64,000 nucleotides of DNA from Ignelater luminosus. Taxonomy: Eukaryota; Arthropoda; Insecta; Coleoptera; Elateridae. The notes under the pieces are model-generated. The model worked only from the letters and a program-made list of their open reading frames with translations. It was not told the origin of the DNA and did not search any database. The position numbers and the translations under genes are program-made. The stretch covers positions 1 through 64,000 of the forward strand of contig VTPC01002468.1 of NCBI GenBank assembly GCA_011009095.1, written 5' to 3'. Positions 11,401 to 24,640 of the stretch are shown here, one piece after another; within the stretch, counting starts at the first letter, position 1, and every line of letters begins with the position of its first letter.

Positions 11401-14400
11401 TCATTAATCTTATAACCGATTGCACCAACCAAAATTGATTGATGACCAAAAACCCATAAGTATGTTTTCTGATCTACAATCAATATTAATGACAATCGAA
11501 TTATTGGTGCAATTAGCCCTTAGGCATTTATTACTCCATCGATTACTTTGATTTCAAGATTTTTGAAATGCCTATTATAAAAACGTTCAACTTTTTTTAC
11601 TTTGACTTTATTAGAAAGTAGACTTTTCGACCTTCATTTTGTGACCGAAAGTTGACAACTGTGTCTGAGCAGCATTTTCTTCTCTGTTGTATAATTTTAT
11701 TTGTTTTTGTTTACTTGGATATGTTTTGGATACCAGAGGTATCTTACAATTACTTGCAAAAGTAGATTTTTAATGTAGAATAACTTTTATTTAGATTTTT
11801 GATAAATTTTTTAAGGTCAAAGAAAAACTCATGTGAAATTTTGGAAGAAAGTGTCCTTTATGTGCTTTATTTCCCTTACCTTCTGCTTGTGAAATAAATG
11901 GTACACACGTGAAAAAAATATCACTTTCTCTCCTTGTAACACAAATAACTATTCTGAATTTTATTATATCTTACACTAAAGAATTTTAAGAAATACAGGA
12001 TGCTGAAAAGTAAATGGGATAATGTTTAAAGGCAGATTTCTGAGGTCAAAGGAGTCAATTGAGCCCAATAATAAGCAATAAGCAAAACTGCTTTCATAAG
12101 AAGTTCAAAGATAAAACTTTTATTTTTATTTTTCACTATAACTCAAAAACTACTGATGCGATTTTGTTTAAATTTGATATACTGGGGTTTCGATTGCTAA
12201 CAAACAAAAAGTTGTTAGTTTTTGTGACACTAATAGAGTGCGCTAGCTACGCTATTTTGGCCGGCAGTTTTTGCTCATAACTTTTTTACTAGTAGCTTTT
12301 TGGAATTCTAAGTTGTTAAACTGCACTATTCTTGAGAAAAACACATCTGAAGTCTTAAGTGTGTTTCAACTTGCAACAAGTGAAATTGTTTCTGTAAGAA
12401 GTTAGATGTCTTTAATGTGAAGGTTCATAACTGAAAAACTACTTAGGCTTCTAACCAATTTTGCTTGTTGTAAGTTGGTTCAATTGACCTATTTTGACCC
12501 CAACAACCCACCCTTAAACATTGAAATATGATTAAGACTTCAGATGCGTTTTTCTCAATAAATATGTACCAAGTTTGAATAAAATTGCACCAGCAGTGTT
12601 TGAAGTATAAGGTTGTTCCGTACTCAATTGTACCATATCGTATCAAAAGGAACAGGCGTTTTAGAAATAGTACTGTTCCGCTTTATTGAATCTAACCTTT
12701 ATTATTATTTTATTCATATCCGTGCAATTTTGCATTGTGCATATAAATTGAACTGTAAAATTCACAAGTTAAACACAAAGCCAAATTCAAATACAATCAA
12801 ATACACGCGTGTCACGCCAAATAAGAATTTCTTAACTTCACAAATCAACTAAATATCCCCCAACTTCTAAGTTTAGGCGGTTTAGGTACGGAATGTATCG
12901 AAAATTAGGTAGAGACAGTAGCAGTAAGGGGGGAACATAGATGGTACAGTTCAAATATTCAAATGGAACACATGTTTATACGTAAAAGTACAGTTCTAAA
13001 CTGTTCTGTACAGTTCCCAGCGCCAAATGGAAAGCACCTATAATAAGAAATAAACATAAAAATCTTAACTTTGAAGGCCCTTAAAAAAGAATTTCTGCTG
13101 CATGCTAGTCAATATACATCTGCATTATTATAATTGAAATTGTGATAATAAAACTACTGTAATAATTTATTAAAAAATTAGATATTATTAATAAAAATTA
13201 ACATGACATTATTAATTATTAAACTGAGATATTAATGAAGTTACTTACTTTTAAAAGATAATTTGACTTTAGTTGTGTCAGTTTAGTGTTATTTCCTTAT
13301 TGACAGGGAATGCATTCAGTATTCAAACTAAAACTTCTAAATTGTTTAATGTACTTTACCAACTGTTATTTTGTATCATCCATAATGCAAAATCTTATAT
13401 TTTTATAGTTCATGTAAGATATGCAGTTTTAAAATTTAATTTTCTTTTTTAAGTATTTGGTAAGAGGATCTGAAACTTTTTCTATGTAATTATAGCAATT
13501 ACTTCTGCATTATATTCAAGATCTAGATGTTTATCTACTAGTTCACGCCATAGAAGCACCGCCTTAACTTCTTAAGGGAGCAATTTTGTTTATTGCACGT
13601 TGAGCTCAACTGATCCATTCTGACCTCAGGAATTCGCCCTTAAACATTGTTCTATTACTTGCTGGGTATCCTGCGTATTGTATTATTATATCAAAACAAG
13701 AGTTGTTCCAGACATTTATAGTAGACACCAAGATCTTAATAGCAACTAGAGCGCATACACCTAATGTAAACCTTAATGCAAAAATGGCACAAACAAATCT
13801 GGTACCTCAACATGACCAATGTGGGTGTAACCAGTGAAAACAGAAGCAGTATTTAAAATTTCTACAATTTACATATGTCATGGATTAAAAGCAGTGGTTT
13901 TTCTTTTTATTTAAATAGCAGTAGTAATCGTTATTTTAATTAGACTATTCAGTCACATTTTATAGTAATATAATACCAAAATTAATACTGCATGATCATA
14001 CTAACATGCGATCATTAAAATTTAAGTTCCCAGGAGGCTATGAAAAAAAAAACCGGAAAATTATATTTCAAATTGACAATTTGCATTGGAAACAAGGCAA
14101 AATCATCAATTTCTAGGTTGTGTTGGCATGCGTTGTGTCTATGCTTTACGGAAAAATTTCTTCCAGCCTACTGGGAACTTAAATTTTAATGATCGCATGT
14201 TACTATTAAAAATATGGGACTGTAAAATTCTCTGTCAATATTCTTGTTCCCTTGGCAATTCTTACATCCAGATGCTCATTTTCTTTAAAAATACTAAAAC
14301 CATGATTGAGACTATAATATTCACAAATTTAGTAATATTTCAAACAAAAACTTAAAAAAACTGCAAAATTTAGGTCACCCTTTCAGCATCCTCAACATCT

Positions 14401-17400
14401 CTGTGATTATAGATTACTATTCTTCAAAATATCATTCACTGTTTTTTATTTTTTACATAAGTCTGATGTATTCTAAAAATAATTTAATGCACTTTAAAAT
14501 TATAAATTTCTTATAAGTAGCTATAACAACATATCATATGAAAAATAATAAGATTGTGAGGTTATGTACTTTGTTTACCCACCAAGCAATTACATGCTGG
14601 ACAAGCTCTATACCTCAGACTAATAAACACAAGGCAGACGGATCTATTTAAATAAAAAAATGAAGCTAAGATGCTATGTTTACAGATTGTGTATGTTTAA
14701 GATAGATGAACAAAAATAACTAGTAAGTGTCTTAAAAGCGTTGTATATCAACAAGTGTTGTTTACATTTTTGTTTAGAAAGTTTTTCATGTTTTGATGAT
14801 TTATATGTGCATTTTTGTCTTTGCTTTTAAGGATAGTAGTGCATAAATCTGACTTTGTGTAAACTGATGAACTACAAGGAAAATGATAAGAGAATTTAAA
14901 ACAAATCTTTAAGATGGACAATTAGGTAATGTTCTGAATAGCAGCAGCTTCCTGTGCTGAACTTTGATAACTAAATAAGATTTTTTAATTATTTTTTTCT
15001 GTAAGGGTTGTGAAATTCAAAATTTTTAAGTTTTTCTAATAATAAAATCCTATTAGTAGAATTTATTTAATCATTGTGTGACAATAACATCGATGACCTA
15101 ATAATAATAACAACATCAAAGACAGAATTAATTAAAGAGCTAATAAGTACATAACAAATGAGATAAACAAAAAGGAAATATTGGAAATAGAAAATTATAA
15201 ACTTCAAAGGGTGACTGCCTTCAACTACCTTGAAATAAAGATCAGAACAATTAATAATGAAAAGCTAAAAGACCAAATTCAGAAGAGAAACAAAGCATAC
15301 TAGGCAAATAAAAAAAGTAAGCAGTTAACAAAAGTCACAAAAATAAAAATATATAATAGTGGCATTAAGGAAGAAAGAAGAAGACCTAAGAATTTTTGAA
15401 AGAAAGATTCCAAGATAAATTTTAGAATGTGTTTACTAAGAACGTACTTGAAGTGTAACAAAATACACTTTTAATTTCAGATAACCCCAAAAAAAGTAAT
15501 CAAGTGATGTCATATCAGGAGAACGGGCTGGCCATTCTATTGTACCACGTTTACCAATCCATCTGTTTGGAAACACTTCATTGAGATATACAGTGCATTT
15601 AATTGTAACTGCACATTACAGTACTAAAAATCGAATTTTCTTGTAAATGAATGAACGAAATCTAAAAAAATGTCCATTGCTAAATAAGCAATTAAATGCT
15701 CTTTGAAACGAGGTATCACATGATTCCTCATGCAATTTAAATAAAATGGTGTGTTGCTGCCTCTAGGAAGGGGGATGAAGTGGGGGTAATCTTTTAGCGT
15801 CAGAAAATGTCATTTTAAATTTAAAAATTGATGTGTTTCAGGATTTCTCATTTACACACTTATTAATGTAGAAAATTAATTTATCTGTTACATTTGGATC
15901 TTAGTGTATATTAGGCACAGTAAAGACTGGAGAAAATGAGTTTAGAAGAAGAATGAACTATGAAATAGACAGAGAAATGAAAGGTGCACAAAGACACAGA
16001 GATTAAAAAGTCATATTAAGAGGAGAGATGGCAAAGAAAACAACAGAATCATGCCCCATCAAACATAGAAGATGAGGAAGACCAAGAAAGAGGTGGTGGG
16101 ATGCAGTAATGGAAGACATCAAACCAATGAGGATTAAACATTCAAGAGAAAAGTGCAAGGATAGAAAAACATGGCATAAAATTACAGAGCTAGCCAAATC
16201 ACATAGTGAGCTATCAGCAGAAGAAGATCAAAGAGGACTGATCCCTCTGGATCAAATGCTTCCAATTAAAGAAAGAATAATCCCACAAGAAGGCAGTTTT
16301 AGGTTTTTGACTCCCATCAATTCCCCATCCATGTTGTTCACAATGGAGGGGTAATGTGCATGCATTTATTTTATATGTGCACGAATAAAATGGGAAATTT
16401 GGTGGGAGTTATTTTCAAATTTGTTGGCTAAAAACACCTAACACTTTTAATGATTGTGTAAAACTGTTAAAAACTGTAAATTATTAGTAACAAAAAAGTA
16501 TTATTGCCATTCTGCAAAGATAGCATGAAGGTTCAATAAATTTGAGCTCCCCTTGTTGTTAAATGAAGGCTGGGAAATTACATGAAAGATCAATCTAGTA
16601 TCTCTTTAAAGAAGTCAACATTTTATTTTGAAAAGTTGATAGTATTAAATATTCTCATTTTCAAACTCCAAAAAAAAACACAACATAACCTCTAAAAATG
16701 TATTATTTATGTCACTGCCAGTTATTATTACCTAGGTAATGGAATCTTACCATAATTACATGATATATGCCAAAAAAATCCCTAAATATTATTTTGACTA
16801 TTTTTCTTAAAAATAATGAAGTTAGATTCCTCGATAGAAAGAATAGTATTAAAAAAACTCATTTCATAAGACAATTTATTGCACTTGTCCTTTAGAAAGC
16901 TTGCCTCTACAGGGTTCGTTTTCTAAACTTGAACATGTGCGCTAAAAACATGTCTCATGAAACTTGTTTTTTAACATACTATTATTGTATCCTAGTTGCA
17001 AAACTATTCTCCATTCATAGGTTAATAGTAGTAAAAACAAATCGATAAAAGCATGAGATTTTTAGTACAGTACGCATTTAAGGTTAGATTTTTGATGTAT
17101 CTGACATTTTGTATTGGAAATCTGATAACTAACATTATTGTCAAATGACATTTTTATACATAAATCAGCATCTTAAGAACAAGCACGTGGTAATCAAGCA
17201 ACTATGTTTTTTAATTTTACTATCAAGCTTGAGTGAATGAATAATAGTAATAATCACAGTTAACTGATTCTAAGATAACAGTAGTTGTAGAGTTTACAAA
17301 ATTTTATGCAACTTGCTTGTTAACAAGATTCATAAAGGTGAACCTCACATTCACAAAACATTTGATGAAAACAACAGTTGTTGGTGATATGTACTTCCTA

Positions 17401-17878
17401 AACAATTTGCATCCTCATGTAACTTTTCCAATATTGTCTTCAAATTGACCCACTGTTACTCAACTTTATTTCTTAATAAATTCTTTAACTTTACTATTAG
17501 GGCATTTATCTCACTTTTTCAAACTTCACCTCTGTAATCCATTTTTATATTTCATAACTATCCATAGCTAATATTTAGAACGTTCCCTCAAAATGAAAAA
17601 CAGCAAATTTACATCTGGATCTGATATCTTTATGATTGTCTGCTTTACTAAATTGAACCCATTGTTAAAAGTTAACTGATACTACATAAAATGGATAAAC
17701 TCAATTTGAAAACTTATAAGTAACTGAAGACCTGTGAGTGAGCCATACGTAGAATAATAATAAGCAAAGATTTAACATAGTAATTTGCATACCTAGCAGA
17801 ATTACGTAGTCGTTTTGATACGTGTCGCTCATCTTCGGCTGTACTCATTTCAGTTGATCTTCTTTTGCTACGAGGCAT
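8488..17878 (-). CDS. DCUN1D5: DCN1-like protein 4/5 (cullin neddylation factor), 4 exons
   Basis: Exons 17793-17878, 8878-9235, 8609-8816 and 8488-8555 join in frame to 239 residues. DCN1-like proteins bind cullins and the NEDD8 E2 enzyme and speed cullin neddylation in the nucleus or cytosol. The PONY/DCUN1 domain is complete: [49 protein letters not shown] and LDEFVEW. The short basic first exon (MPRSKRRS...) resembles the N-terminus of DCUN1D4/5, which in insects is represented by one SCCRO4-type gene, so D4 versus D5 cannot be chosen. A 3' splice site just upstream of the ATG suggests an extra 5'-untranslated exon. Intron 1 is 8.6 kb and holds a fold-back element and LINE remains. Introns 2 and 3 are 61 and 53 bases. 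Confidence 0.92.
9236..11995. other. DCUN1D5 intron 1, first part: nothing recognised
   Basis: A+T-rich intronic sequence with no exon-like frame, clear inverted-repeat element or RNA gene that I can support. The small frame at 9505-9687 has no family features. Confidence 0.4.
11996..13673. mobile_element. Compound fold-back element in DCUN1D5 intron 1
   Basis: The left arm begins CAGGATGCTGAAAAGTAAAT after TA (11994-11995). An inverted arm of the same family (shared blocks ATGTTTAA, GGTCAAA, CAATAAGCAAAA, AAGAAGTT) ends near 12535, and a second inverted arm ends CTTGCTGGGTATCCTG at 13673. So either one fold-back (about 11996-12535) is followed by a solo arm, or one element was enlarged by insertion. 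The same family occurs at 54306-55295. No transposase is present. Confidence 0.5.
13674..15089. other. DCUN1D5 intron 1, middle: nothing recognised
   Basis: A+T-rich sequence without a supported gene or element. The open frame at 14086-14355 shows no known domain, lies inside the intron and is most likely chance. Confidence 0.35.
15090..16350 (+). pseudogene. Decayed LINE (non-LTR retrotransposon), C-terminal part
   Basis: With stops and shifts, the plus strand reads like the C-terminal region of an RTE/jockey-type reverse transcriptase. Near 15210 it reads [18 protein letters not shown], then [13 protein letters not shown]. Near 15905 it reads [16 protein letters not shown], and near 16070-16160 [15 protein letters not shown] followed by DRKTWHKI. 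The GRPRKRW...D block is a common LINE C-terminal feature. The fragment is interrupted at about 15440-15900 by part of another transposon. It lies inside DCUN1D5 intron 1, antisense to that gene. Confidence 0.6.
15440..15605 (-). pseudogene. Fragment of a DD41D-type transposase
   Basis: Read on the minus strand, this stretch gives [18 protein letters not shown], then [19 protein letters not shown]. It resembles the region around the third catalytic Asp of the insect DD41D Tc1/mariner-superfamily transposase that is nearly complete at 61762-62834. It sits within LINE-derived sequence, so it inserted into or recombined with the LINE fragment. Its borders are unclear. Confidence 0.6.
16351..17792. 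other. DCUN1D5 intron 1, proximal part: nothing recognised
   Basis: A+T-rich intron sequence between the LINE relic and exon 1 of DCUN1D5. No supported feature. Confidence 0.35.
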
Positions 17879-20003
17879 TGCAGACTGGCTATACCAAAGT
17901 TCGTATGTGCTGAAATCACCTACAAAAAAAGAATACCTAAGGCCCAAAGTCAAACATACATACGATTAGGTTATGTTAACTGCTTATGTTATGATTCATA
18001 CATAAAACAAAATTAGGTGATTCCAAGCAATATATGGACGATTCTATGAATGTAGAAGAATGTAAATTACCGAAACTGTACAGCCTTTAGGTTTTTTTAA
18101 TCACCACTCCCAAACATGAAGAATAGGTCAAACACTTGATAATTTGGGGTAAATCACGATTCCAACGACGACCTTTTTAATAAATCCTTAAAAATTGATC
18201 AATAAGCCGCGAGATAATCTCCACAGATTTGTAAATTTTTTATTTTTGCCAATGTCACTGGCGACGTTTTTCTTCCCTTAAATTATTTTTCTGGAATTAT
18301 AAAGCATCAGCTGGGTTGGCTGGTGTCTGCAAGCACGTCTTGACCTTGGGGTTTAGGGATTTTATTGTTTATAGGTTTCTAGCAGGTTATATTGTCAGGG
18401 TTGTCAGCACAGGTATTTGTACCTCCCCCACTAAAAATGATCCCTGTGTGTTATACACGTGACTTTATTTTTTGTGCTGTGTTATCATGTATCGCTTGGT
18501 AGTTGAAAAATTGTTAGATTTCAGTAATCCATTAAAAACAGTTAAAATTGAGAGGTGAATATTGTGAAGATTAAAGTGCTTTTACATTTCGAAAAATCAA
18601 AATCTTAGGGTATGGTTTTTATTATATTTTAAATTTGTTTATCAACAAAGAACTAACCCGTTATGTAAACATATGTGTCCCGAATAATAAACATACAAAC
18701 AGGTAATAATTTCGTATAATTAATTTAAAAAAACTATTCTATAACCAATAATTATATATCAGATTATTTGTTACTAAGCAAAAACAAGGAAAAATAACTG
18801 AAATGATTAATATTAATGAATAGGTTATGCACTTTTCTTGTATGATTTATACATTTTATCAAATAAAATGAAGTTACTGTTGATGTTATCAGGTGATACA
18901 ATAATACAATATAATATGAAGAATCAAAATTAAAATAGGTGCTTTCCCTGCGTATCTCCACTTATTAATAAATTTATAATGCACTACAATAGCAATATTT
19001 TCAGAACTTGCATACTATATGTTAAAACACCGCATCCAGATTTGGATAGTACCTATAATATTTAAAAACATTACTGCAGATTTAGGTATATTCTGATTTA
19101 TATTTATTTTCTAAAGTCTTAATAATTATGTTTTTGAAATATTCATATTCACAATAGCTTTAATTACCTTTTTGGTTCATGCTTTAGTTTCTACTTTAGA
19201 TGAACGCAAATATATGTGCAAACCAATAAATTCATATAGACAACTTATAGTTAATTAAACCAGTCAAGCTATATTTCGTTTTACTATTTACTACACCAAA
19301 TATATTTTTAATGTAGCAACATTATAAAGTTATAATAGACTGGGATAGTTGTACTATGGAACGTGATTCTCTTAAAAATTTTTAGAATTATGTCTGCTTC
19401 AATTCAAAAGGTAATGGGTTAAGCCCGTTTTGTTTGGGTAATAAATAAATAAATAAAAGTTTATGCTATTTGATTAGTGCTTAGCGATTTGTTAATAAAA
19501 TTACTGTATGCTTTTTTTGAAGATTAGCATATCTTGTTACTTGTATCACTTCTTGTAAAGTCACCTTATTTATAAAATATTAGTATTTTTTTTAATAAAA
19601 TTTAGTATTTTTAATAATTTAATAGTGAAGTAATAATAATAAAATCCGATAGTATGTAGGAATGAATGGTATGAATAACTTGAATTCATCACAGTTTGAT
19701 AATATAGCACAGTTGATAAAGGAATTACTCACTGATAATGAACCTTAGTGAGACAAAACAATTAAATTGCATAGATAAAATGACACTTTTATTGTGCTGA
19801 ACAATGTAGTATAAAGATAAACAGTTTGACTTCTTTGTTGTAAATGCAGTGCTACTATGCCAAAGAAAATGTTTTATATCCGATATTTTTATGAAATTAA
19901 GTTAATTTTTCTAAGTTCTTAAGCAGAAGATAGCTGCATAATAGCAGAGCTGCGCAAAGCACTGAGATGAAGTATCTGAATTATCAAGCACAGTATACTG
20001 TTG
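17879..20003. other. DCUN1D5 upstream region
   Basis: The promoter and probable 5'-untranslated exon of DCUN1D5 should lie in the first few hundred bases. On the minus strand a TTTTTTTGTAG acceptor lies just upstream of the coding exon, near 17922. No other gene or clear element is visible up to 20003. Confidence 0.35.
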
Positions 20004-20237
20004 TATTTTTACTCTTTTGGGATGACGTCACAATTTTCCTTCTCGTTTTATCTTTAGTTAAAGAACAGAAATAGAAAACAAAACAAAAAAGGCACTGCAT
20101 TTATTAATTTATTAATTAAAAGCCTGAGCATCGAAACAGCAGTGCGTCTAGTTACTTTCGTGGTTGTCAAGTTTGTTTCTGATCTAATCTAAGCCATACA
20201 TAAAGTTACCAAATAATAACGTCATTCCAAAAACATC
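20004..20237. mobile_element. Short MITE, family A (copy 1)
   Basis: This stretch closely matches 34664-34908 over most of its length, including TTTTGGGATGACGTCACAAT, TAGTTAAA.AACAGAAATAGA and CATACATAAAGTTACCA. The second copy has clear inverted ends (AATTTTTACCCTTTTG). In this copy the right end is decayed. Confidence 0.5.
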
Positions 20238-21453
20238 ATTTAAAAAGTAATTCAGGCACAGTGCTTGAAGCACTTTACCAAAGTATAAATAAATAATGCT
20301 GACAAATCAATAAGGTAAATTATGATGACTAGACATAAGTGTTTCTTTAATTACACTTAGATCAATTTACTCTTGTTACATAGTTATTAAGCTAAAGTTA
20401 GAAAGTAAATGCAGGTAGACACGTAAAATTGGAAATGATCCCATGTTGCATCAGTACGAATGTGATGTGGACATTCCACTTGAGTTGCACTGTATAGTTT
20501 TTCTATGACAAAGCAAAATAATTAAAGAATATCTAAATCAATAATGCTTGAATATTTTGAAGTTAGATTTTTGAAGTCGACACATTTTTGTTTATGACAG
20601 TTATGTCAATAAATAGATTATCAATGAAGTTAGCAATTTTGTTTTCAAAGCATCCAATTGATGGATTTCATTTGTTCACTGTTTTATTCTTAGATTTTTA
20701 CTAGTGAGGCAGTAGTAGAGAGGTAGCTACTTGCCCCAGTAAATTACACTGAAATGTTTGCTGAAGTTAGTACTGGATTTTAGCGCTCAAATATACTACT
20801 AGAGTTGTGATTTTGACAAGTTAAAATATTTTTAGTCAATAGACCAATCATCTGACTGATCAATTGACTAAATTTGTTTTAAATATTGTCTACTAAAAAT
20901 ATATAAACTAGGGGAAGTCAGGGAACAATGTTAAAAAGGGAACATTTTCATTTTTCGCCTTATTTTTGAATTTAAGTTATCGGCGTCAATGCTACATGTT
21001 GCTGATAGTATTGCATCAATATGAGAGTATGTGACAAGTTTGTTGCTTTGTGTTGTGCCAAATCAGGTAAAAAAAGTTGCATTCATTACTTATTATTTAC
21101 TTCTATACAGCATTCACGATGTTTCTGGGTCGTATATGGCTGTGGAAGAATGACAGTTTGAGTATTGTAAACCGGGGTGCTTATCTATTAACTCGGCTTG
21201 TAAAATCTTATTGACGATTAATGTGCTTTAAGGTTATGATTTTATGACAGTTTAACCTCACGTTGTTGTTTTTTTTTTTTGTAACTCTGTAAATATAATG
21301 GAAACTTGGTTTCTTTTTAACAAACAAAACCGATTGGTACTAAACGTTTATACAAGATTCTTCATTGTGCAACAGCGCCAAATGCAGCCGCAGGTACGAC
21401 AAAATGAAAGCATGGGCTGTTACGACCCAGAAACATCGTGAACGGAGTATATA

Positions 21454-21901
21454 CAGGATGATCATTTTAAAACTTCCCACCCTGAATATCTTGATAAAGC
21501 CTATTTTATTTTACTTATCTAAAATTATGATGAATTTCATTTATTATTGCCTAGCAACCAATGGAGCGCAATTTGAGCATCTATTATGATAAATTTAATA
21601 ATGTGCTGTTATTAGAATAAAAAAATTAATTCTTTGAAAACGAATCGGCCGATTTGATTTTTTCAAACACCACTGCATTCAGGTATTGAAGACCTTTAAT
21701 TTGATGTGCCACATGCCATATCATCCAATTTAAAATTTTAAAGTGGGCGTGGCTGGAGGTTAAGGGTAGAATCTTAATTTAAAACTTTGTACATAATTTA
21801 GTCTCCCCATCCCGGTATAAGAAAATGCCCTTGGAGTTATTTGGATATCTGTTTTGGTTTTCAAAATATTCAGGGTGGGAAGTTTTAAAATGATCACCCT
21901 G
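21454..21901. mobile_element. MITE with TA duplication and ~36-bp inverted ends
   Basis: The left end starts CAGGATGATCATTTTAAAAC and continues CTTCCCACCCTGAATAT. The right end is the inverse with one difference near the tip. TA flanks both ends (21452-21453 and 21902-21903). Related ends occur at 31934. It is non-coding and 448 bp long. TA plus CAGGGTG-type ends suggests a Tc1/mariner-superfamily parent. Confidence 0.7.
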
Positions 21902-22125
21902 TATAGTGTTAAATTCTTATATTCCACTATAAATTTGACATTTCGTAGTAGTTTTTTTATATTGGGTGGATAGACTCATGTTTTACCTTTACTCTCATAC
22001 AGTTAACATAACCTTGAAAAAAGTGTTTTATCCAGTAAATTTCACTTAATGTAGATGGAATTGGGAACAGTTACACATTTTTACAGGATTGTTTTGTTTA
22101 TATCTAGAAAATTAAAGACGTTTAT

Positions 22126-22157
22126 TGTTATTATTATTATTATTATTATTATTGTTA

Positions 22158-22189
<32 letters not shown>

Positions 22190-22202
22190 GTTATTATTAA
22201 TA
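22126..22202. repeat. (TTA)n microsatellite with GTT interruptions
   Basis: A run of ATT/TTA triplets interrupted by TTG units. It is simple sequence with no coding meaning. Confidence 0.9.
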
Positions 22203-23149
22203 TCATTGTTCCCTTTTTTATTGTGTAACTGTTCTTAACTAACCTAAATAATAGAATTTTCTTACTTAAAACTTACTATGACGATATATCAATTACAAAG
22301 GGGGACTTTGTATTAATAAAAGGAGTAGTTAAAGGAAAGATAATTTTTCCTGTTGGTGAAGTTTTACGTGAAAAACAAAAAGAAATCGACGTCTTATATT
22401 ATTAACATGTTCCTAATTTTAAATTTAAAAGAACTGAACAAAATTGTATTTTTAATAAAAATCAGATTTATAAGAAGTTACCGATTCCTGAACCAGTAGG
22501 CTCAACAGTTTGTTGCACTAGTATGTTCATGTTTCCATGCAATCTTCAATCCTTTATACATAATGGGATGAGATGCCTAAAGTAGTTTTGATAACAAATA
22601 GATTTATTTTATTTTTTCACAAGAGAAGTTTCATTTTGTTTATATCTTTGTAACTGGTGTTCAAATATAATGTAAAGAAACATGTATGCGTTCTTTTTTA
22701 ATATATGTTAATGATAAAACGCATTTGTTTAATATGTTATAGAAGCAATTTAGTGTTACAGTGTTCCTTAGCCATCTGTGACAGTGTACCCATGGCCAAA
22801 AGCACCAAGGTACAGTGTTACATTTTTTTTAACTTTATTTACAAAAATCTGAAACAATCATTTAGAAAAAAATTACATCGTAAGCTAGCTATAACCCAAA
22901 TTCATTTATTCCACTATTTATAATATTCTGCTGTGAACTTGAATGATGCTTATAAGAGTTTAAAAAAAAGTGTAACACTGTTTCTCAACTACCCCTACTT
23001 ATTTAATTTCAACATCATGGTTTATTAAGTTGTTATTGAAAAAATAAAAATAAACCTAATGATTGTTGTAAGTACAAAAAAAAGCAATAAATATTCTGTT
23101 AGTAAAAATAAAAAGAATTCCTCTAATGTAGAAGTAAAAAAGCTAAATA

Positions 23150-23955
23150 TCTTAGATTTTGCTCTTACTAATGAAAGCAGCTAATGAAACATTTTCATCT
23201 TCATTCCATTTAGGACTGGATTCATTTGACAAAAAATTATCGATGTTGGTTCTTGTACTGCTTGTACTTGTATGTACAGGTGCCTGAGAATACTTTTGAA
23301 GCTTATTTTCCATTAATTTTAAATTAGTATTCCGGATTGACTGGTTGTTAAGCAATTTCTTATTTTTTATGCTTCAAGTTGATCAGTTTCTTTCGTATGA
23401 AGCCGAGGAAGCAGGCATACTTAATAATCTAATGGTGATATCTTCAAGCTTGGAATTACTAAACCAATTCTTCCACCAGGTAATTGGTTTTACATCTGAT
23501 GAAAACTTGCATTATGGTCCTACTCCTTTGGCAGCTATCCAGATTATGGGGTTACTGAAAATGTCTGTTTGAGTCTGTAATTTGTAATATTCACCAATAA
23601 TATTAGTTTTATGTGTATTTGAACTTAAGTGCAAAATCAAGGCTGTGGCGTGCTGTAGCTTTTCAGGATCTAGATTTTCTCCTCTATGTCGTGGATCCAG
23701 TAAATAAGCTGCATTGTGTGTATCTGTATAAACCATATTAAATCGGTTATTTATGTTGGATGTAACCTTTTCTTTTTGGACTACTGGAAGGGACTAGCAG
23801 TAACTGAGCTATGAAAATGTTTCTTTAGTTTATACATTTCTTGATGAACATCAGACACTATGGCATCGGCGTTTTCCAAAAAGTAATTAGTTTAACAACA
23901 GGTGATAATAACTATGAATTTCAAATTTTGTTCCAAAATACTTCATCATATAACA
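23150..23955 (-). pseudogene. hAT transposase remnant, C-terminal half
   Basis: On the minus strand the frame gives AAYLLDPRHRGENLDPEKLQ, then PITWWKNWFSNSKLEDITIR and LLSMPASSA. These are hallmarks of the hAT catalytic core and C-terminal dimerisation region (LDPRYRG...WW...A.R.LS.P.SSA). Upstream of it (23740-23940) reads ADAIVSDVHQEMYKLKKHF. Stops and shifts break the frame. It continues on the other side of a LINE insertion at 24640-25616. Confidence 0.65.
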
Positions 23956-24640
23956 GTAGTAATAATAATAATAATAATAGCCATTTAGAGTCTTTCCAAC
24001 GTCAGGAAAAGGCCTCCCCCATGTGTTTCCATAGTTTGCGATGTTTCTTTTTCTTTGTCAATTCACTGCCTGTTGTTTCATCTATTTCGTCTTTTCTTTG
24101 GTCATCTTCTTTTATGATTTATCAAGTTTAGCATCCATTCTGTAGTAATTTTTGTCCACCTATCTTCCATTATCACATGATCTGCCCAGTTCCATTTTAA
24201 GAATTTCACACACTCAATCACATCTTTCACTTTAACACTTTACATTTTTGATTATTTGTTTTCTGTTTGTGAGTATAAAATCTATTTCGTTTCTTGCACC
24301 ATTAGGGGCCATCTATGTCCACTTCCTCCCTCTTTTTCTTTTAAAAAGTGTGCTTGTTATTACTAATTTTTATTTGGCGGCAAACTGTAGCAGTCTTTTT
24401 CTTCCACTATTTCTTTCTCCTTAACTCTCTTATTTGTTCTTCCCCTGTTTCTCTTTGCCCTATTTTTCCAATGAAAACTCCCATTACAATTACTGTTTTT
24501 CCTTTGTCACTATGTTCCATTGTAGTTTGTTCCAAAAAGTCATAAAAAAGATCTTTTTCTTCTTCACTAGGTCTGGTTTTTTTTTTGTTTTTGTATACAA
24601 ATATATGCACCAATTATTCATTTCAAAAGAAATATATTGT
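23956..24640 (-). mobile_element. LINE fragment (endonuclease part plus 3' tail)
   Basis: Read on the minus strand, 24400-24613 gives RPSEEEKDLFYDFLEQ and later KTVIVMGVFIGKIGQ, like the LINE endonuclease pattern (E..FY..L, VI.MGDFNAKIG). Around 24280 reads SPNGARNEIDFILTNRK, another conserved block of that domain. The sequence then jumps to a 3' tail with GGGGGAGGCCTTTTCCTGAC and an ATT-repeat end (23956-23990). Most of the reverse transcriptase is missing. It splits the hAT remnant and has the same orientation. Confidence 0.6.

Noticed and set aside
12059-12852. Three 67-79-residue open frames
   Set aside because: They lie in the arms and flank of a fold-back element inside DCUN1D5 intron 1; their sequence reflects the repeat.
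16109-16354. 81-residue frame as a separate gene
   Set aside because: Its [19 protein letters not shown] context belongs to a decayed LINE.
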